Part shown: in pieces, positions 56,323 through 64,000 of the stretch
Numbering within the stretch: position 1 is the first letter of the stretch
How the letters are laid out: each line of letters starts with the position of its first letter
NCBI RefSeq assembly: GCF_004364585.1
Contig: NZ_SOAN01000007.1
Coordinates: 1-64,000 of the forward strand
DNA length: 64,000 bases
Direction of reading: 5' to 3'
Origin: Nesterenkonia aurantiaca
Lineage (GTDB): Bacteria; Actinomycetota; Actinomycetes; Actinomycetales; Micrococcaceae
Made by a program: the position numbers and the translations under genes
Notes under the pieces: model-generated
The model's database searches: none
Told to the model about the DNA's origin: nothing
What the model saw: the letters and a program-made list of their open reading frames with translations, nothing else

Positions 56323-58404
56323 GTGGCCAAGCGCTCGGAGTATGACGCCCGGCATCTGTCGGTGCTCGAAGGTCTCGAAGCTGTTCGCAAGCGTCCCGGA
56401 ATGTACATCGGTTCCACGGACTCTCGCGGGCTCATGCACTGCCTCTGGGAGATCATCGACAACTCCGTGGACGAGGCACTGGCCGGCCACGCCTCCACCA
56501 TCACCATCACCCTGCACCGGGATGATTCCGTAGAGGTCAGCGACGACGGACGCGGGATCCCGGTGGACATCGAGCCCCGCACCGGACTCTCCGGCCTGGA
56601 AGTGGTCTTCACCAAGCTTCACGCCGGCGGGAAGTTCGGCGGCGGCTCCTATAACGCCGTGGGAGGGCTCCACGGCGTGGGCGCCTCAGTGGTCAACGCG
56701 CTCTCGGCCCGACTCGACGCCCAGGTCACCCGGGGCGGGAAGGTCCATCAGCTCTCCTTCCGCCGCGGCGAACCCGGCGTCTTCTCCGGCTCCCGGCCCG
56801 ACCCCGATGCGACGTTCACTCCGGCCCTGGACGGCTCGCCGCTCGACATCATCGGCAAGGCGAAGCGGGGGGTCACCGGAACGACGATCCGCTACTGGTC
56901 TGATCGACAGATCTTCACCTCCGACGCCGGTTTCAACGACATCGAGATCGCCAACCGTGCCCGACAGACCGCGTTCCTGGTCCCGGGGCTGCGCATCACC
57001 GTGCGCGACGAGCGCGGCCCGGAGCCCCTGGAGGAGGTCTTCCAGTACGACGGCGGCATCAGCGAGTTCGCCGAGCACCTTTCTGCGGACACCTCGGTCA
57101 CCGATATCTGGCGCATCCAGGGCCACGGGAAGTTCACCGAACGCATCCCGGTGCTCGCGGCAGACGGACGCAGCCACATGGAGGACGTGGAGCGCGACTG
57201 CGAGGTGGACATCGCGCTGCGCTGGGGGATCGGCTACGAGACCACCGTGCGCAGCTTCGTGAACATCATCGCCACGCCCAAGGGCGGCACCCACCTGACC
57301 GGCTTCGAACAGGCCCTGCTGAAGTCCCTGCGCAAGACTGTGGAGTCCAACGCGCGCAAGCTCAAGGCGGGAAGCGACAAGCTTGAAAAGGATGACGTGC
57401 TGGCCGGACTCACCGCAGTGGTCACCGTGCGCATCGCCGAGCCCCAGTTCGAGGGGCAGACCAAGGAGATCCTGGGCACACCCGCGGCCCGCCAGATCGT
57501 CTCCAAAGTGGTCAGCAAGGAGCTCGAGACCCGGCTGAGCTCCACCAAGCGGGGGGACAAGCAGCAAGCGACCGCGGTGCTGGAGAAGGTCGTCGCAGAA
57601 ATGAAGTCACGCATCTCCGCCCGGATGCACAAGGAGACCCAGCGGCGCAAGAACGCGCTGGAGACCTCCTCCATGCCGGCCAAGCTGGTGGAGTGCCGCT
57701 CGAAGGGCGTGGCCGAGACCGAGTTGTTCATCGTCGAGGGCGACTCCGCGCTGGGCACCGCGAAGCTCGCCCGCTCTTCGGACTTCCAGGCGCTGCTGCC
57801 GATCCGCGGAAAGATCCTCAACGTCCAGAAGGCCTCGGTTGCGGACATGCTCTCCAACACCGAGTGTGCCGCTCTGCTGCAGGTCATCGGTGCCGGCTCC
57901 GGTCGATCCTTCGACCTCGACGCCGCCCGCTACGGCAAGGTGGTGCTGATGACCGATGCCGACGTCGACGGCGCCCACATCCGCACCCTGCTGCTGACCC
58001 TGTTCTTCCGCTACATGCGCCCACTGATCGAGGCTGGCCGCGTCTTCGCCGCCGTGCCTCCGCTGCACCGGGTGGAGATCATCCACCTGGGCCGCAGGGC
58101 GAACGAGGTCAAGTACACCTACTCCGAGGGGGAGCTGAATCAGCTCCTGGCCCAGCTGGAGCAGGACGGGTTGAACTATAAGGAGCCGATACAGCGATAC
58201 AAGGGTCTGGGCGAGATGGATGCCGATCAGCTCTCCGAGACGACCATGGACCCGCAGCACCGGGCGCTGCGCCGGATCAGGGTGCAGGACGCCGAAGCCG
58301 CCGAACGGGTCTTCGACCTCCTCATGGGTTCGGTGGTCGCGCCCCGCAAGGAGTTCATCATCGAGGGATCCCAGGCGCTGGACCGCGACCGGATCGACGC
58401 CTGA
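56323..58404 (+). CDS. parE: DNA topoisomerase IV subunit B (ParE/GyrB family)
   Basis: ATPase subunit of a type IIA topoisomerase. 693 residues: ATP site HCLWEIIDNSVDEALAGHA, DDGRGIPVDIEP and GGLHGVGASVVNALSARL; transducer domain; TOPRIM motifs FIVEGDSALGTAKLARSSDFQALLPIRGKILNV and MTDADVDGAHIRTLLLTLFFRYM; and the C-terminal RYKGLGEMDADQLSETTMDP. MHCLWEIIDNS in place of the GyrB HHLVYEVVDNS, and the position after sigA far from dnaA/recF, favour ParE over the replicative GyrB. No parC is in the window. Start GTG at 56323 after AGGAGG. Confidence 0.88.
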   Translation: MAKRSEYDARHLSVLEGLEAVRKRPGMYIGSTDSRGLMHCLWEIIDNSVDEALAGHASTITITLHRDDSVEVSDDGRGIPVDIEPRTGLSGLEVVFTKLHAGGKFGGGSYNAVGGLHGVGASVVNALSARLDAQVTRGGKVHQLSFRRGEPGVFSGSRPDPDATFTPALDGSPLDIIGKAKRGVTGTTIRYWSDRQIFTSDAGFNDIEIANRARQTAFLVPGLRITVRDERGPEPLEEVFQYDGGISEFAEHLSADTSVTDIWRIQGHGKFTERIPVLAADGRSHMEDVERDCEVDIALRWGIGYETTVRSFVNIIATPKGGTHLTGFEQALLKSLRKTVESNARKLKAGSDKLEKDDVLAGLTAVVTVRIAEPQFEGQTKEILGTPAARQIVSKVVSKELETRLSSTKRGDKQQATAVLEKVVAEMKSRISARMHKETQRRKNALETSSMPAKLVECRSKGVAETELFIVEGDSALGTAKLARSSDFQALLPIRGKILNVQKASVADMLSNTECAALLQVIGAGSGRSFDLDAARYGKVVLMTDADVDGAHIRTLLLTLFFRYMRPLIEAGRVFAAVPPLHRVEIIHLGRRANEVKYTYSEGELNQLLAQLEQDGLNYKEPIQRYKGLGEMDADQLSETTMDPQHRALRRIRVQDAEAAERVFDLLMGSVVAPRKEFIIEGSQALDRDRIDA

Positions 58405-58581
58405 GCCGACGCGGGACTACCAAGACCGGCCGACCCAGGCGCGCGCCGATCGACACCGCGCCATTTCTACGAGCTGTAGAAACAATTCGGCGCACAGGCC
58501 GGTCGGCTCTGCCGAGGCCATGCGCGACCGGTACACTGAACGACGACGACGAGTGCACCTCGACCCCCTGTGAGCTGAGAC

Positions 58582-59565
58582 GTGACCCAACAGACTTCTG
58601 TCGCCCCGACCGGCGATTCCGCATCCCGAGCAGCTTCCGCTGCCCCCGGTGTGGAGGCCGCGACGCCTCGATGGCGACGCAAGATGGCCGCATACTGGTC
58701 TCTGACCAAGCCGCGCGTCATCGAGCTGCTCCTGGTCACCACGTTGCCCACCATGTTCTTCGCGCAGCGGGGTGTGCCCGACTTCTGGCTGGCACTGGCC
58801 ACGCTGGTCGGTGGGGCCATGGCCGCTGGTTCCGCGGGGGCCTTCAACTGCTATATCGATCGCGATATGGACAAGCTGATGAACCGGACCAAGAAGCGTC
58901 CGCTGGTCACTGGGGAGCTCAGTCCCCGTGAGGCGCTGATCTTCGCCTCGGTGCTGGGTGCCGCCGCCATCGCGGTCCTCTGGTTCGGAACCAACCCGCT
59001 GGCCGCAGGTCTCGGCGCGGCCGCCATCTTCTTCTACGTTGTGGTCTACACGATCATCCTCAAACGCCGCACCGAGCAGAACATCATCTGGGGCGGCATC
59101 GCGGGGTGCTTCCCGGTGGTGATCGCCTGGGCCGCGGTGCGCGAGACGCTGGAATGGCCCGCGGTGGTGCTGTTCGTGATCATCTTCCTATGGACCCCGC
59201 CGCACTACTGGCCGTTGTCGATGAAGTACCGGACCGACTACCAGACGGCGCACGTGCCGATGCTCGGCGCCGTCGCCACGGCGCGCACCGTGTCAGTCCA
59301 GGTGGTGCTCTACGCCTGGGCCACCGTGATGTGCTCGTTGCTGTTGATCCCCATGGGATGGGCCGGCATCACCTACACGGCGTTCGCCCTGGCCTCGGGC
59401 GCATGGTTCATCTACGAGGCCCATGCGCTGCACCGGCAGGCGGAGGACGGCACCCTCACGGACAAGAAGGCCATGAAGGTCTTCCATCTCTCGATCCTCT
59501 ACCTCACCCTGCTGTTCATCGGGCTCTGGATCGATCCGTTCATCGGGACTCCCCTGATGGGCTGA
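58582..59565 (+). CDS. ctaB: Haem o synthase (protohaem IX farnesyltransferase)
   Basis: Membrane prenyltransferase that adds farnesyl to haem b for cytochrome oxidase. 327 residues, about nine helices, with the UbiA-family motif [26 protein letters not shown] (first Asp-rich loop) and the second loop [13 protein letters not shown], preceded by [14 protein letters not shown]. It is usually beside coxA/tkt genes in actinobacteria; here it follows parE alone. The last 26 bp overlap the convergent CBS-like gene. Start GTG at 58582 after GTGAGCTGAGA. Confidence 0.95.
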   Translation: MTQQTSVAPTGDSASRAASAAPGVEAATPRWRRKMAAYWSLTKPRVIELLLVTTLPTMFFAQRGVPDFWLALATLVGGAMAAGSAGAFNCYIDRDMDKLMNRTKKRPLVTGELSPREALIFASVLGAAAIAVLWFGTNPLAAGLGAAAIFFYVVVYTIILKRRTEQNIIWGGIAGCFPVVIAWAAVRETLEWPAVVLFVIIFLWTPPHYWPLSMKYRTDYQTAHVPMLGAVATARTVSVQVVLYAWATVMCSLLLIPMGWAGITYTAFALASGAWFIYEAHALHRQAEDGTLTDKKAMKVFHLSILYLTLLFIGLWIDPFIGTPLMG

Positions 59566-59959
59566 TGCTCGCAGCTCCGGAGGACTCCTGGTCCCGACGC
59601 CAGGCGCTGATGCTCCCGGGCAGCAGGATGCCTGCGGCTTGGTCCTGATCCAGGACCAGCAACGGTCGGGTGGTGTCCAATACCGGGCTGACCAGCAGCT
59701 CACGGATCGGGGTGCTGCGCTGCAGTGCCTGATCGCTCGTCCGGACCAGAGCTGCGCAGCGGCGCTTGGACCAGCCCTTTGGCTGCCGCTGCCGCAAGGA
59801 CTCGATGTCCGCGCGGGTGATGAGCCCGATGGCTCGGTACGAAAGGTTCAACACCACCACCGGGTCGGACTCTTCGAGAACCTGCGCCGCATCGGCCAGA
59901 GACCTTGTGCCGAGAATGGTGGCACCCAGGGGTGCCATGATGTCTTCGATGGCGGTCAT
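59540..59959 (-). CDS. CBS-domain-like protein
   Basis: 139 residues from the ATG at 59959 (GAGAGGA upstream). The N-terminal part reads like a CBS motif ([46 protein letters not shown]) and a second, weaker copy runs from [32 protein letters not shown]. Such pairs sense adenosine nucleotides. Between them is a basic segment ([15 protein letters not shown]). No enzymatic domain is attached. It overlaps the end of ctaB by 26 bp on the opposite strand. The family call is by pattern only. Confidence 0.6.
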   Translation of the reverse strand: MTAIEDIMAPLGATILGTRSLADAAQVLEESDPVVVLNLSYRAIGLITRADIESLRQRQPKGWSKRRCAALVRTSDQALQRSTPIRELLVSPVLDTTRPLLVLDQDQAAGILLPGSISAWRRDQESSGAASISPSGESR

Positions 59960-60259
59960 GCCCACAGTCCTCTCGGGGTTGTGGCGTGCCCTGTCTGACC
60001 CCGACGCGACCGGCGTGTGGAGAGCGTTCGATGCGGAAGCCGCGAAGTCTTGCGGCGCGCCTAGCAGTGGGCGGATCATATCTGCTCCTATGAGTGATGA
60101 GCTGAGCCCACTGCTGAACTCGTTTCCCAGTCTAACCACTGACCTCCCCGCCGGGAACCCGTGGAGAAAGAGCTCTGGACAGAGCGGACGACGCTGAAGG
60201 ATTCAAGTAAACTTGTGGCGTCGCTGAGGGCGGCGCATACGTTCCGAGCGGAGATAACT

Positions 60260-61069
60260 ATGAGCACAGAGTCAAAGCTGAGCGATCACATCCTGGAGAC
60301 CGACACCCAGACTGTGGATGACGCCGTCCTGGATGCCATCGACACCGATGCCGCGGGTCTCGACGCCTCCGCGGACCTGCAGGTTCTGCTCGAACAGGAC
60401 ACCGACATCTCCAGCTTCCTGCAGGGTCTGGCCCAGGTCTCAGCCGAGCGGTTCAGCGGAACCCAGCCGGTGCTGTGCAGCATCATCCTCGACCGATCCA
60501 AGCGCAACGTCGTGGTCGCCGCCAGCAGTCCGGAGGCGGCACGGCTGGATGAGGTCCAGGCAGGCTTCGATGAGGGACCCTGCCTGGAGGCCCAGCGCAC
60601 CAACACCGTGATCAGCGTGTCCGATGTGCGCTCTGAGCGACGCTGGCCCGGGTATATGGCCGCGGTGCGGGAGTTCGGCATGCGCAGCGTGCTTGCGCTG
60701 CCGCTGACCCTGCAGTCCGAGTCCGCCGCCGCGATGAACCTCTACACCAGCACGCCGGAGGCCTTCGGCCCGGCCGAGATCGAGGCGGCCCGCCGCTACG
60801 CGGAGCTCGCCTCCAAGGTCGGCGTGATCGCACTGCGACTGGCGGCCTACTCCGAGAACGTCGAGCACCTTCGCGCCGCCATGGAGTCACGCACCGCGAT
60901 CGACATCGCCATCGGCGTGGTCATGGCGCAGAACCGCTGTACTCAGGAGGAGGCCTTCGCGATCCTGCGCAAGGCCTCGAGCCACCGCAACGTCAAGCTG
61001 CGCACGCTCGCCGAAGAGCTGGTGGCCAAGGTGGGACGCCAGTCCGCCTCGACGGTCTTCGACACCTGA
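60260..61069 (+). CDS. GAF and ANTAR domain regulator
   Basis: 269 residues from the ATG at 60260 (GGAG upstream). The GAF sensor domain spans about 40-190 (FDEGPCLEAQRTN, MRSVLALPLTLQSESAAAMNLY). A C-terminal ANTAR RNA-binding domain follows (AMESRTAIDIAIGVVMAQNRCTQEEAFAILRKASSHRNVKLRTLAEELV). ANTAR proteins bind paired hexaloop hairpins in mRNA leaders and act as antiterminators or translational regulators. Only one base separates its stop from that of the convergent yigZ. Its ligand and target are unknown; no obvious twin hairpin lies directly beside it. Confidence 0.92.
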   Translation: MSTESKLSDHILETDTQTVDDAVLDAIDTDAAGLDASADLQVLLEQDTDISSFLQGLAQVSAERFSGTQPVLCSIILDRSKRNVVVAASSPEAARLDEVQAGFDEGPCLEAQRTNTVISVSDVRSERRWPGYMAAVREFGMRSVLALPLTLQSESAAAMNLYTSTPEAFGPAEIEAARRYAELASKVGVIALRLAAYSENVEHLRAAMESRTAIDIAIGVVMAQNRCTQEEAFAILRKASSHRNVKLRTLAEELVAKVGRQSASTVFDT

Positions 61070-61070
61070 G

Positions 61071-61796
61071 TCACCGGTCCACCCAGCGCTGACCCGCTGG
61101 CGTCGGAATCACCGTTCCGGCACTGAGCGCGGCGATCCTGCGATGCAGCTCCTGGGTCTGCACCTCGGTGTCTGGCACCGAGAGTCGGATCTGGGCCTGC
61201 GCACCGTCGCTGCTGTACTCGGTCGCGGTCACCTCCACCCCGGTGGCGCGGAGCTCATTCTCCCAGCGGCCTGCCTCAACGATGGGTGCCTCAACGTCGA
61301 AGACCCGCATGGAGGTCCGGCTCCGGAGCTGACCCTGTTCCCGGGCGCGGTGCAGCGCGCCGGTCACCGAATCTGAGTAGGCGCTCACCAATCCACCTGG
61401 ACCGAGCAGCGTCCCACCGAACCAGCGCAGCACCACGGCCACGACATCACTGAGGTCGGCTGCTCCGCCGGGCATCTCGGTCTTCTGCAGCGCCGCCAAG
61501 ATCGGGGCTCCCGCGGTGCCGGATGGCTCGCCGTCGTCGTGGGACCGCTGGAGCTGCCGCTCCGGCCCGATGACCCAGGCGCTGCAGTGGTGCCGCGCGT
61601 CGGGGTGGGCCCGGCGCAGCTTCTCGACCCAGGACTGCGCCTCGGCTTCGTGCTCGACGCGGCGCAGGAGGGTGCGGAACCGTGAGCGTCGACGCTCGAT
61701 CTCATGGGTGATCTCCGCGCCGGAGCTCAAGACGGTATAGGGCCGGGCGAGCTGCGGGAGATCTGTCCCGGTGGGACCGGCAGAGAATGCGGACAT
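61071..61796 (-). CDS. yigZ: YigZ/IMPACT-family protein (UPF0029)
   Basis: 241 residues. Family marks: EIERRRSRFRTLLRRVEHEAEAQSWVEKLR, HHCSAWVIG, DDGEPSGTAGAPILAAL, VVAVVLRWFGGTLLGPGGLVSAYSDS and a C-terminal ferredoxin-like domain (EYSSDGAQAQIRLSVPD). Related to eukaryotic IMPACT, which modulates translation; the bacterial role is unclear. It lies downstream of the GAF regulator on the same strand, 79 bp away. Confidence 0.93.
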   Translation of the reverse strand: MSAFSAGPTGTDLPQLARPYTVLSSGAEITHEIERRRSRFRTLLRRVEHEAEAQSWVEKLRRAHPDARHHCSAWVIGPERQLQRSHDDGEPSGTAGAPILAALQKTEMPGGAADLSDVVAVVLRWFGGTLLGPGGLVSAYSDSVTGALHRAREQGQLRSRTSMRVFDVEAPIVEAGRWENELRATGVEVTATEYSSDGAQAQIRLSVPDTEVQTQELHRRIAALSAGTVIPTPAGQRWVDR

Positions 61797-61875
61797 GACT
61801 GAGCAGTCTACGATGCCGCTCGCCGAGTCGCCGGCTCACCGGCAGGGGCAGGGGTGGCGCGGAGTGGGCTGGAGC

Positions 61876-63066
61876 CTACGGCGTGCTGCGTGCCACCAGG
61901 ACCGCCCGGCGCGGCGAGTATGCCGGCATCACGCGCAGCGCGGTGCGCACGGCGTCCTGGTCTTCGGCGGCCTCGGTGAGCTGCAGATAACGCCACAGAT
62001 CCTCGGCGGAGCCGTCTGAGAGGACCGCCTCACGCAGCAGCGCCGAGAGTTCCCGGCGCACCCTCAAGACTCCCGGAGCCTCGCTGCCCGGCAGCAGCTG
62101 ACCGCGATAGAGGTCCAGGGCACCCTGCCGGTCACCCGCGGTGAGAGCAGTATGGGCGTCTCGGGCGTCCACCCGCAACGGGGCGCTGAGCCGGTAGGGG
62201 CGCGAGAGCAGGTCGATGCTGGGGGAGTGGTGCTCTGCCAGCAGGCGGCGCAGCCGGACCAGCTCGGCGCGGACCGTCACCTCATGGTCGGCCTCGCCAT
62301 AGAGCAGCACGGCCAGTTCCTCCGCGGTGAGCCCTCGCTCCGATCCGGGCTCCGAGTGCCACCCCAGCAGGAACAGGATCTCCGCGTGCCGCAGACCGAG
62401 CGGCTGATGCGCATCGAAGGTGCCCAGCACGGCCGGCCCGGCCCCGAGTGTGGTCAGTGTGGCCTGCGCCGGAACGGCAGGGTGCAGCCTGAGCTCCGCC
62501 TCCGCCGCGGATACCGCGGCGAGCAGCAGCGGCAGCGAATGGACTGCCACGGCCTGGGCATCTCCGGTCAGATCCACCACGCCCAGCAGCGCTCCGGTGG
62601 AAGGGTCGCGCACCGGCACCGCCGAACAGGAGAAGCGGTGTGCGGTGTAGGAGAAATGCTGCTCTCGGTGCACCTGTGCGCCGCGTCCTGTGGCCAGGGC
62701 GAGGCCCGGGGCCGAGGTGCCGATGGCCCGCTCAGACCAGTTCGCCCCCGGCTGGAAGGCCGAGCGCTCCGCCTGGCGCAGCGTCTCGCGCGCGCCCTCC
62801 ACCCAGAGGAGCCGCCCCGCCGCATCACCGATAGCCACGATGAGTCCAGCCTCGGCGGCCGGCTCGATCAGCAGGCGCTGCAGCACGGGCAGCACCAGCC
62901 GCAGCGGGTGGTTCCTCCGGTACTCCCGCAGCTGGAGCTCGTCGAGCTCGATGGGCGGCAGCGCGCTGATCGGGTCTCGCACGCCCCCGGCGGAACGCAG
63001 CCAGGACTCGCGCAGCGCGTGGGGCAGCGCGGCCCAGGTCTTCGGCTCGGTGGAGAACGCCTCCAT
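61876..63066 (-). CDS. GAF-domain transcriptional regulator (AcoR-like N-terminus) beside an aldehyde dehydrogenase
   Basis: 396 residues from the ATG at 63066, with AAGGAG at 5 bp. The N-terminal region is AcoR-like (ALRESWLRSAGGVRDPISALPPIELDELQLREYRRNHPL), then a GAF domain (about 70-195; NWSERAIGTSAPGLALATGRG, EQHFSYTAHRFSCSAVPVRDPSTGALLGVVDLTG). In place of the AAA+ module of true AcoR there is a winged-helix-like C-terminus (LRHAEILFLLGWHSEPGSERGLTAEELAVLLYGE). It is divergent from the aldehyde dehydrogenase, so it most likely regulates it in response to an aldehyde, alcohol or acetoin. Confidence 0.8.
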   Translation of the reverse strand: MEAFSTEPKTWAALPHALRESWLRSAGGVRDPISALPPIELDELQLREYRRNHPLRLVLPVLQRLLIEPAAEAGLIVAIGDAAGRLLWVEGARETLRQAERSAFQPGANWSERAIGTSAPGLALATGRGAQVHREQHFSYTAHRFSCSAVPVRDPSTGALLGVVDLTGDAQAVAVHSLPLLLAAVSAAEAELRLHPAVPAQATLTTLGAGPAVLGTFDAHQPLGLRHAEILFLLGWHSEPGSERGLTAEELAVLLYGEADHEVTVRAELVRLRRLLAEHHSPSIDLLSRPYRLSAPLRVDARDAHTALTAGDRQGALDLYRGQLLPGSEAPGVLRVRRELSALLREAVLSDGSAEDLWRYLQLTEAAEDQDAVRTALRVMPAYSPRRAVLVARSTP

Positions 63067-63130
63067 GACACTCCTTCGACGCTTTGCGGTGCCCGGGAGC
63101 TGCGTAAGACTGCAGCGCACCACAACTGCG

Positions 63131-63146
63131 TGTGTGCTTGCTCACA
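63131..63146. promoter_or_regulatory. CRP/GlxR-like site, proximal to the GAF regulator gene
   Basis: TGTGT-GCTTGC-TCACA matches TGTGA-N6-TCACA with one change. It is 65 bp before the regulator's start codon. Confidence 0.5.
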
Positions 63147-63153
63147 GTCTAAC

Positions 63154-63198
63154 CATGCAACGGTGCTGCAACCTGAAGAGATCTAAGCTTGTTGCATG
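63154..63198. promoter_or_regulatory. Repeated TGCAAC elements in the divergent promoter region
   Basis: CATGCAAC at 63154-63161, TGCTGCAAC at 63164-63172 and the inverted GTTGCATG at 63191-63198 lie between the two CRP-like sites. They are candidate binding sites for the adjacent GAF regulator. Confidence 0.45.
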
Positions 63199-63212
63199 TG
63201 AGGCAGATCACA
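63197..63212. promoter_or_regulatory. CRP/GlxR-like site, proximal to the aldehyde dehydrogenase gene
   Basis: TGTGA-GGCAGA-TCACA is a perfect match to the palindromic CRP/GlxR consensus arms. It is 67 bp before the aldehyde dehydrogenase start, a usual activator position. Confidence 0.6.
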
Positions 63213-63279
63213 GCGCCGGGCGTGGACTCTCGCAATCCGGGAGGATCCTCCGGCGCAAGGCCAAGAGAAGGAGCCCAAT

Positions 63280-64000
63280 ATGACCATCTATGCCCAGCCG
63301 GGAACCGACGGCGCACTGGTGAGCTACAAGTCCCGCTACGAGAACTACATCGGCGGGGAGTGGGTCGCGCCGGTAGACGGCGAGTACTTCGAGAATCCCT
63401 CGCCGGTCACCGGTAAGAGCTTCACCGAGATTCCCCGTTCCAAGGCCGCTGACATCGAACTGGCACTCGACGCCGCCCACCGCGCCGCGCCAGCCTGGGG
63501 CAAGACCTCGGTGGCCGAGCGCGCCGTGGTGCTGAACAAGATCGCGGACCGGATCGAGGAGAACCTCGAGATGCTGGCCGTGGCCGAGACCTGGGAGAAC
63601 GGCAAGCCCGTCCGGGAGACCCTCGCCGCGGACCTGCCCCTGGCGGTGGATCATTTCCGCTACTTCGCCGGAGCGATCCGGGCCCAGGAGGGCGGGATCA
63701 GCGAGATCGACGGCGACACGGTGGCCTACCACTTCAACGAGCCGCTCGGCGTGGTGGGACAGATCATCCCGTGGAACTTCCCGATCCTGATGGCGGTGTG
63801 GAAGCTCGCGCCGGCGATCTCGGCAGGCAACGCCGTGGTGCTCAAGCCCGCTGAACAGACCCCTGCCTCGATCCTGGTGCTGATGGAGGTCATCGGAGAC
63901 CTGCTGCCGGCCGGGGTGCTCAACGTGGTCAACGGCTTCGGTGCTGAGGCCGGCGCCCCGCTGGCCTCCAGTCCGCGGATCCGCAAGATCGCCTTCACCG
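63280..64000 (+). CDS. Aldehyde dehydrogenase (partial, runs off the window)
   Basis: NAD(P)-dependent oxidation of an aldehyde to an acid. The first 240 residues are present: [29 protein letters not shown], the cofactor-binding [38 protein letters not shown] and [13 protein letters not shown]. The catalytic Glu and Cys lie beyond the window. The sequence resembles the ExaC/AcoD acetaldehyde dehydrogenases, which fits the AcoR-like regulator next door. The ATG at 63280 has AGAAGGAG upstream. Confidence 0.93.
   Translation, partial: MTIYAQPGTDGALVSYKSRYENYIGGEWVAPVDGEYFENPSPVTGKSFTEIPRSKAADIELALDAAHRAAPAWGKTSVAERAVVLNKIADRIEENLEMLAVAETWENGKPVRETLAADLPLAVDHFRYFAGAIRAQEGGISEIDGDTVAYHFNEPLGVVGQIIPWNFPILMAVWKLAPAISAGNAVVLKPAEQTPASILVLMEVIGDLLPAGVLNVVNGFGAEAGAPLASSPRIRKIAFT

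Noticed and set aside
56323-58404. Replicative gyrase subunit B
   Set aside because: N-terminal motif differences and position after sigA favour ParE. The call cannot be fully settled without the second gyrB-like gene.

Overview
The window is GC-rich DNA from an actinobacterium, most probably of the order Micrococcales (Micrococcaceae type, for example close to Nesterenkonia or Arthrobacter). The evidence is the gene content: an MshA-type glycosyltransferase, a CDP-alcohol phosphatidyltransferase of the phosphatidylinositol-phosphate synthase type, a group II truncated haemoglobin, a GAF-ANTAR regulator, DUF4191/DUF4192/PAC2 genes around sigA, and the ruvCAB-yajC-secDF-relA string. The genus is inference. 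Most of the window is housekeeping chromosome.

Layout. 1-1.5 kb is a decayed accessory patch: a truncated IS3-type transposase, the C-terminal remnant of an AAA ATPase, then about 750 bp with no convincing gene. 1.5-18.97 kb is core: a long-form GAPDH, the RNase P RNA, yaaA, ettA, a second-type ssb, tRNA-Arg, a DUF2079 membrane protein, mshA, tesB, gntK/gntR, a haemoglobin, rpiB, a Nei-type glycosylase, thrS, a HIT protein and pgsA. 19-24.3 kb is a metabolic insertion: DUF429, a broken MFS gene, and a gluconate/idonate operon (gntP-idnO-idnD). 24.6-36.2 kb carries an M3 peptidase, then yebC, ruvCAB, yajC-secD-secF and relA. 36.2-41.2 kb has an AbiEi-like gene and ruvX-alaS-rpsD on the opposite strand. 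41.4-58.4 kb is the lipoate/2-oxoacid dehydrogenase and sigma-factor region: DUF4191, lipA, lipB, a Ser/Thr-kinase-like membrane protein, sucB, lpdA, pepA, PAC2, DUF4192, sigA, a zinc-ribbon protein and parE. 58.5-64 kb has ctaB, a CBS-like protein, a GAF-ANTAR regulator, yigZ, and a GAF regulator divergent from an aldehyde dehydrogenase that runs off the window.

How genes work together. IdnD, IdnO, GntP and GntK form a complete inferred route from idonate or gluconate to 6-phosphogluconate. It is split over two loci 8 kb apart, both with palindromic operators, and the transporter promoter also has a CRP/GlxR-like site. RpiB would act downstream in the pentose phosphate pathway. LipB and LipA make the lipoyl group carried by SucB and re-oxidised by LpdA. 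RuvA, RuvB and RuvC process Holliday junctions. YajC, SecD and SecF assist protein export.

I found no CRISPR array, prophage, toxin-antitoxin pair or clearly new multi-gene system. The best leads are regulatory: a SigH/SigR-consensus promoter before sigA, paired CRP/GlxR-like sites in the divergent region at 63.1 kb, tandem operators before gntP, and a perfect 24-bp inverted repeat at 19.0 kb. Breaks in expected actinobacterial gene order at pgsA|yebC and around rpsD-alaS-ruvX are also worth checking.
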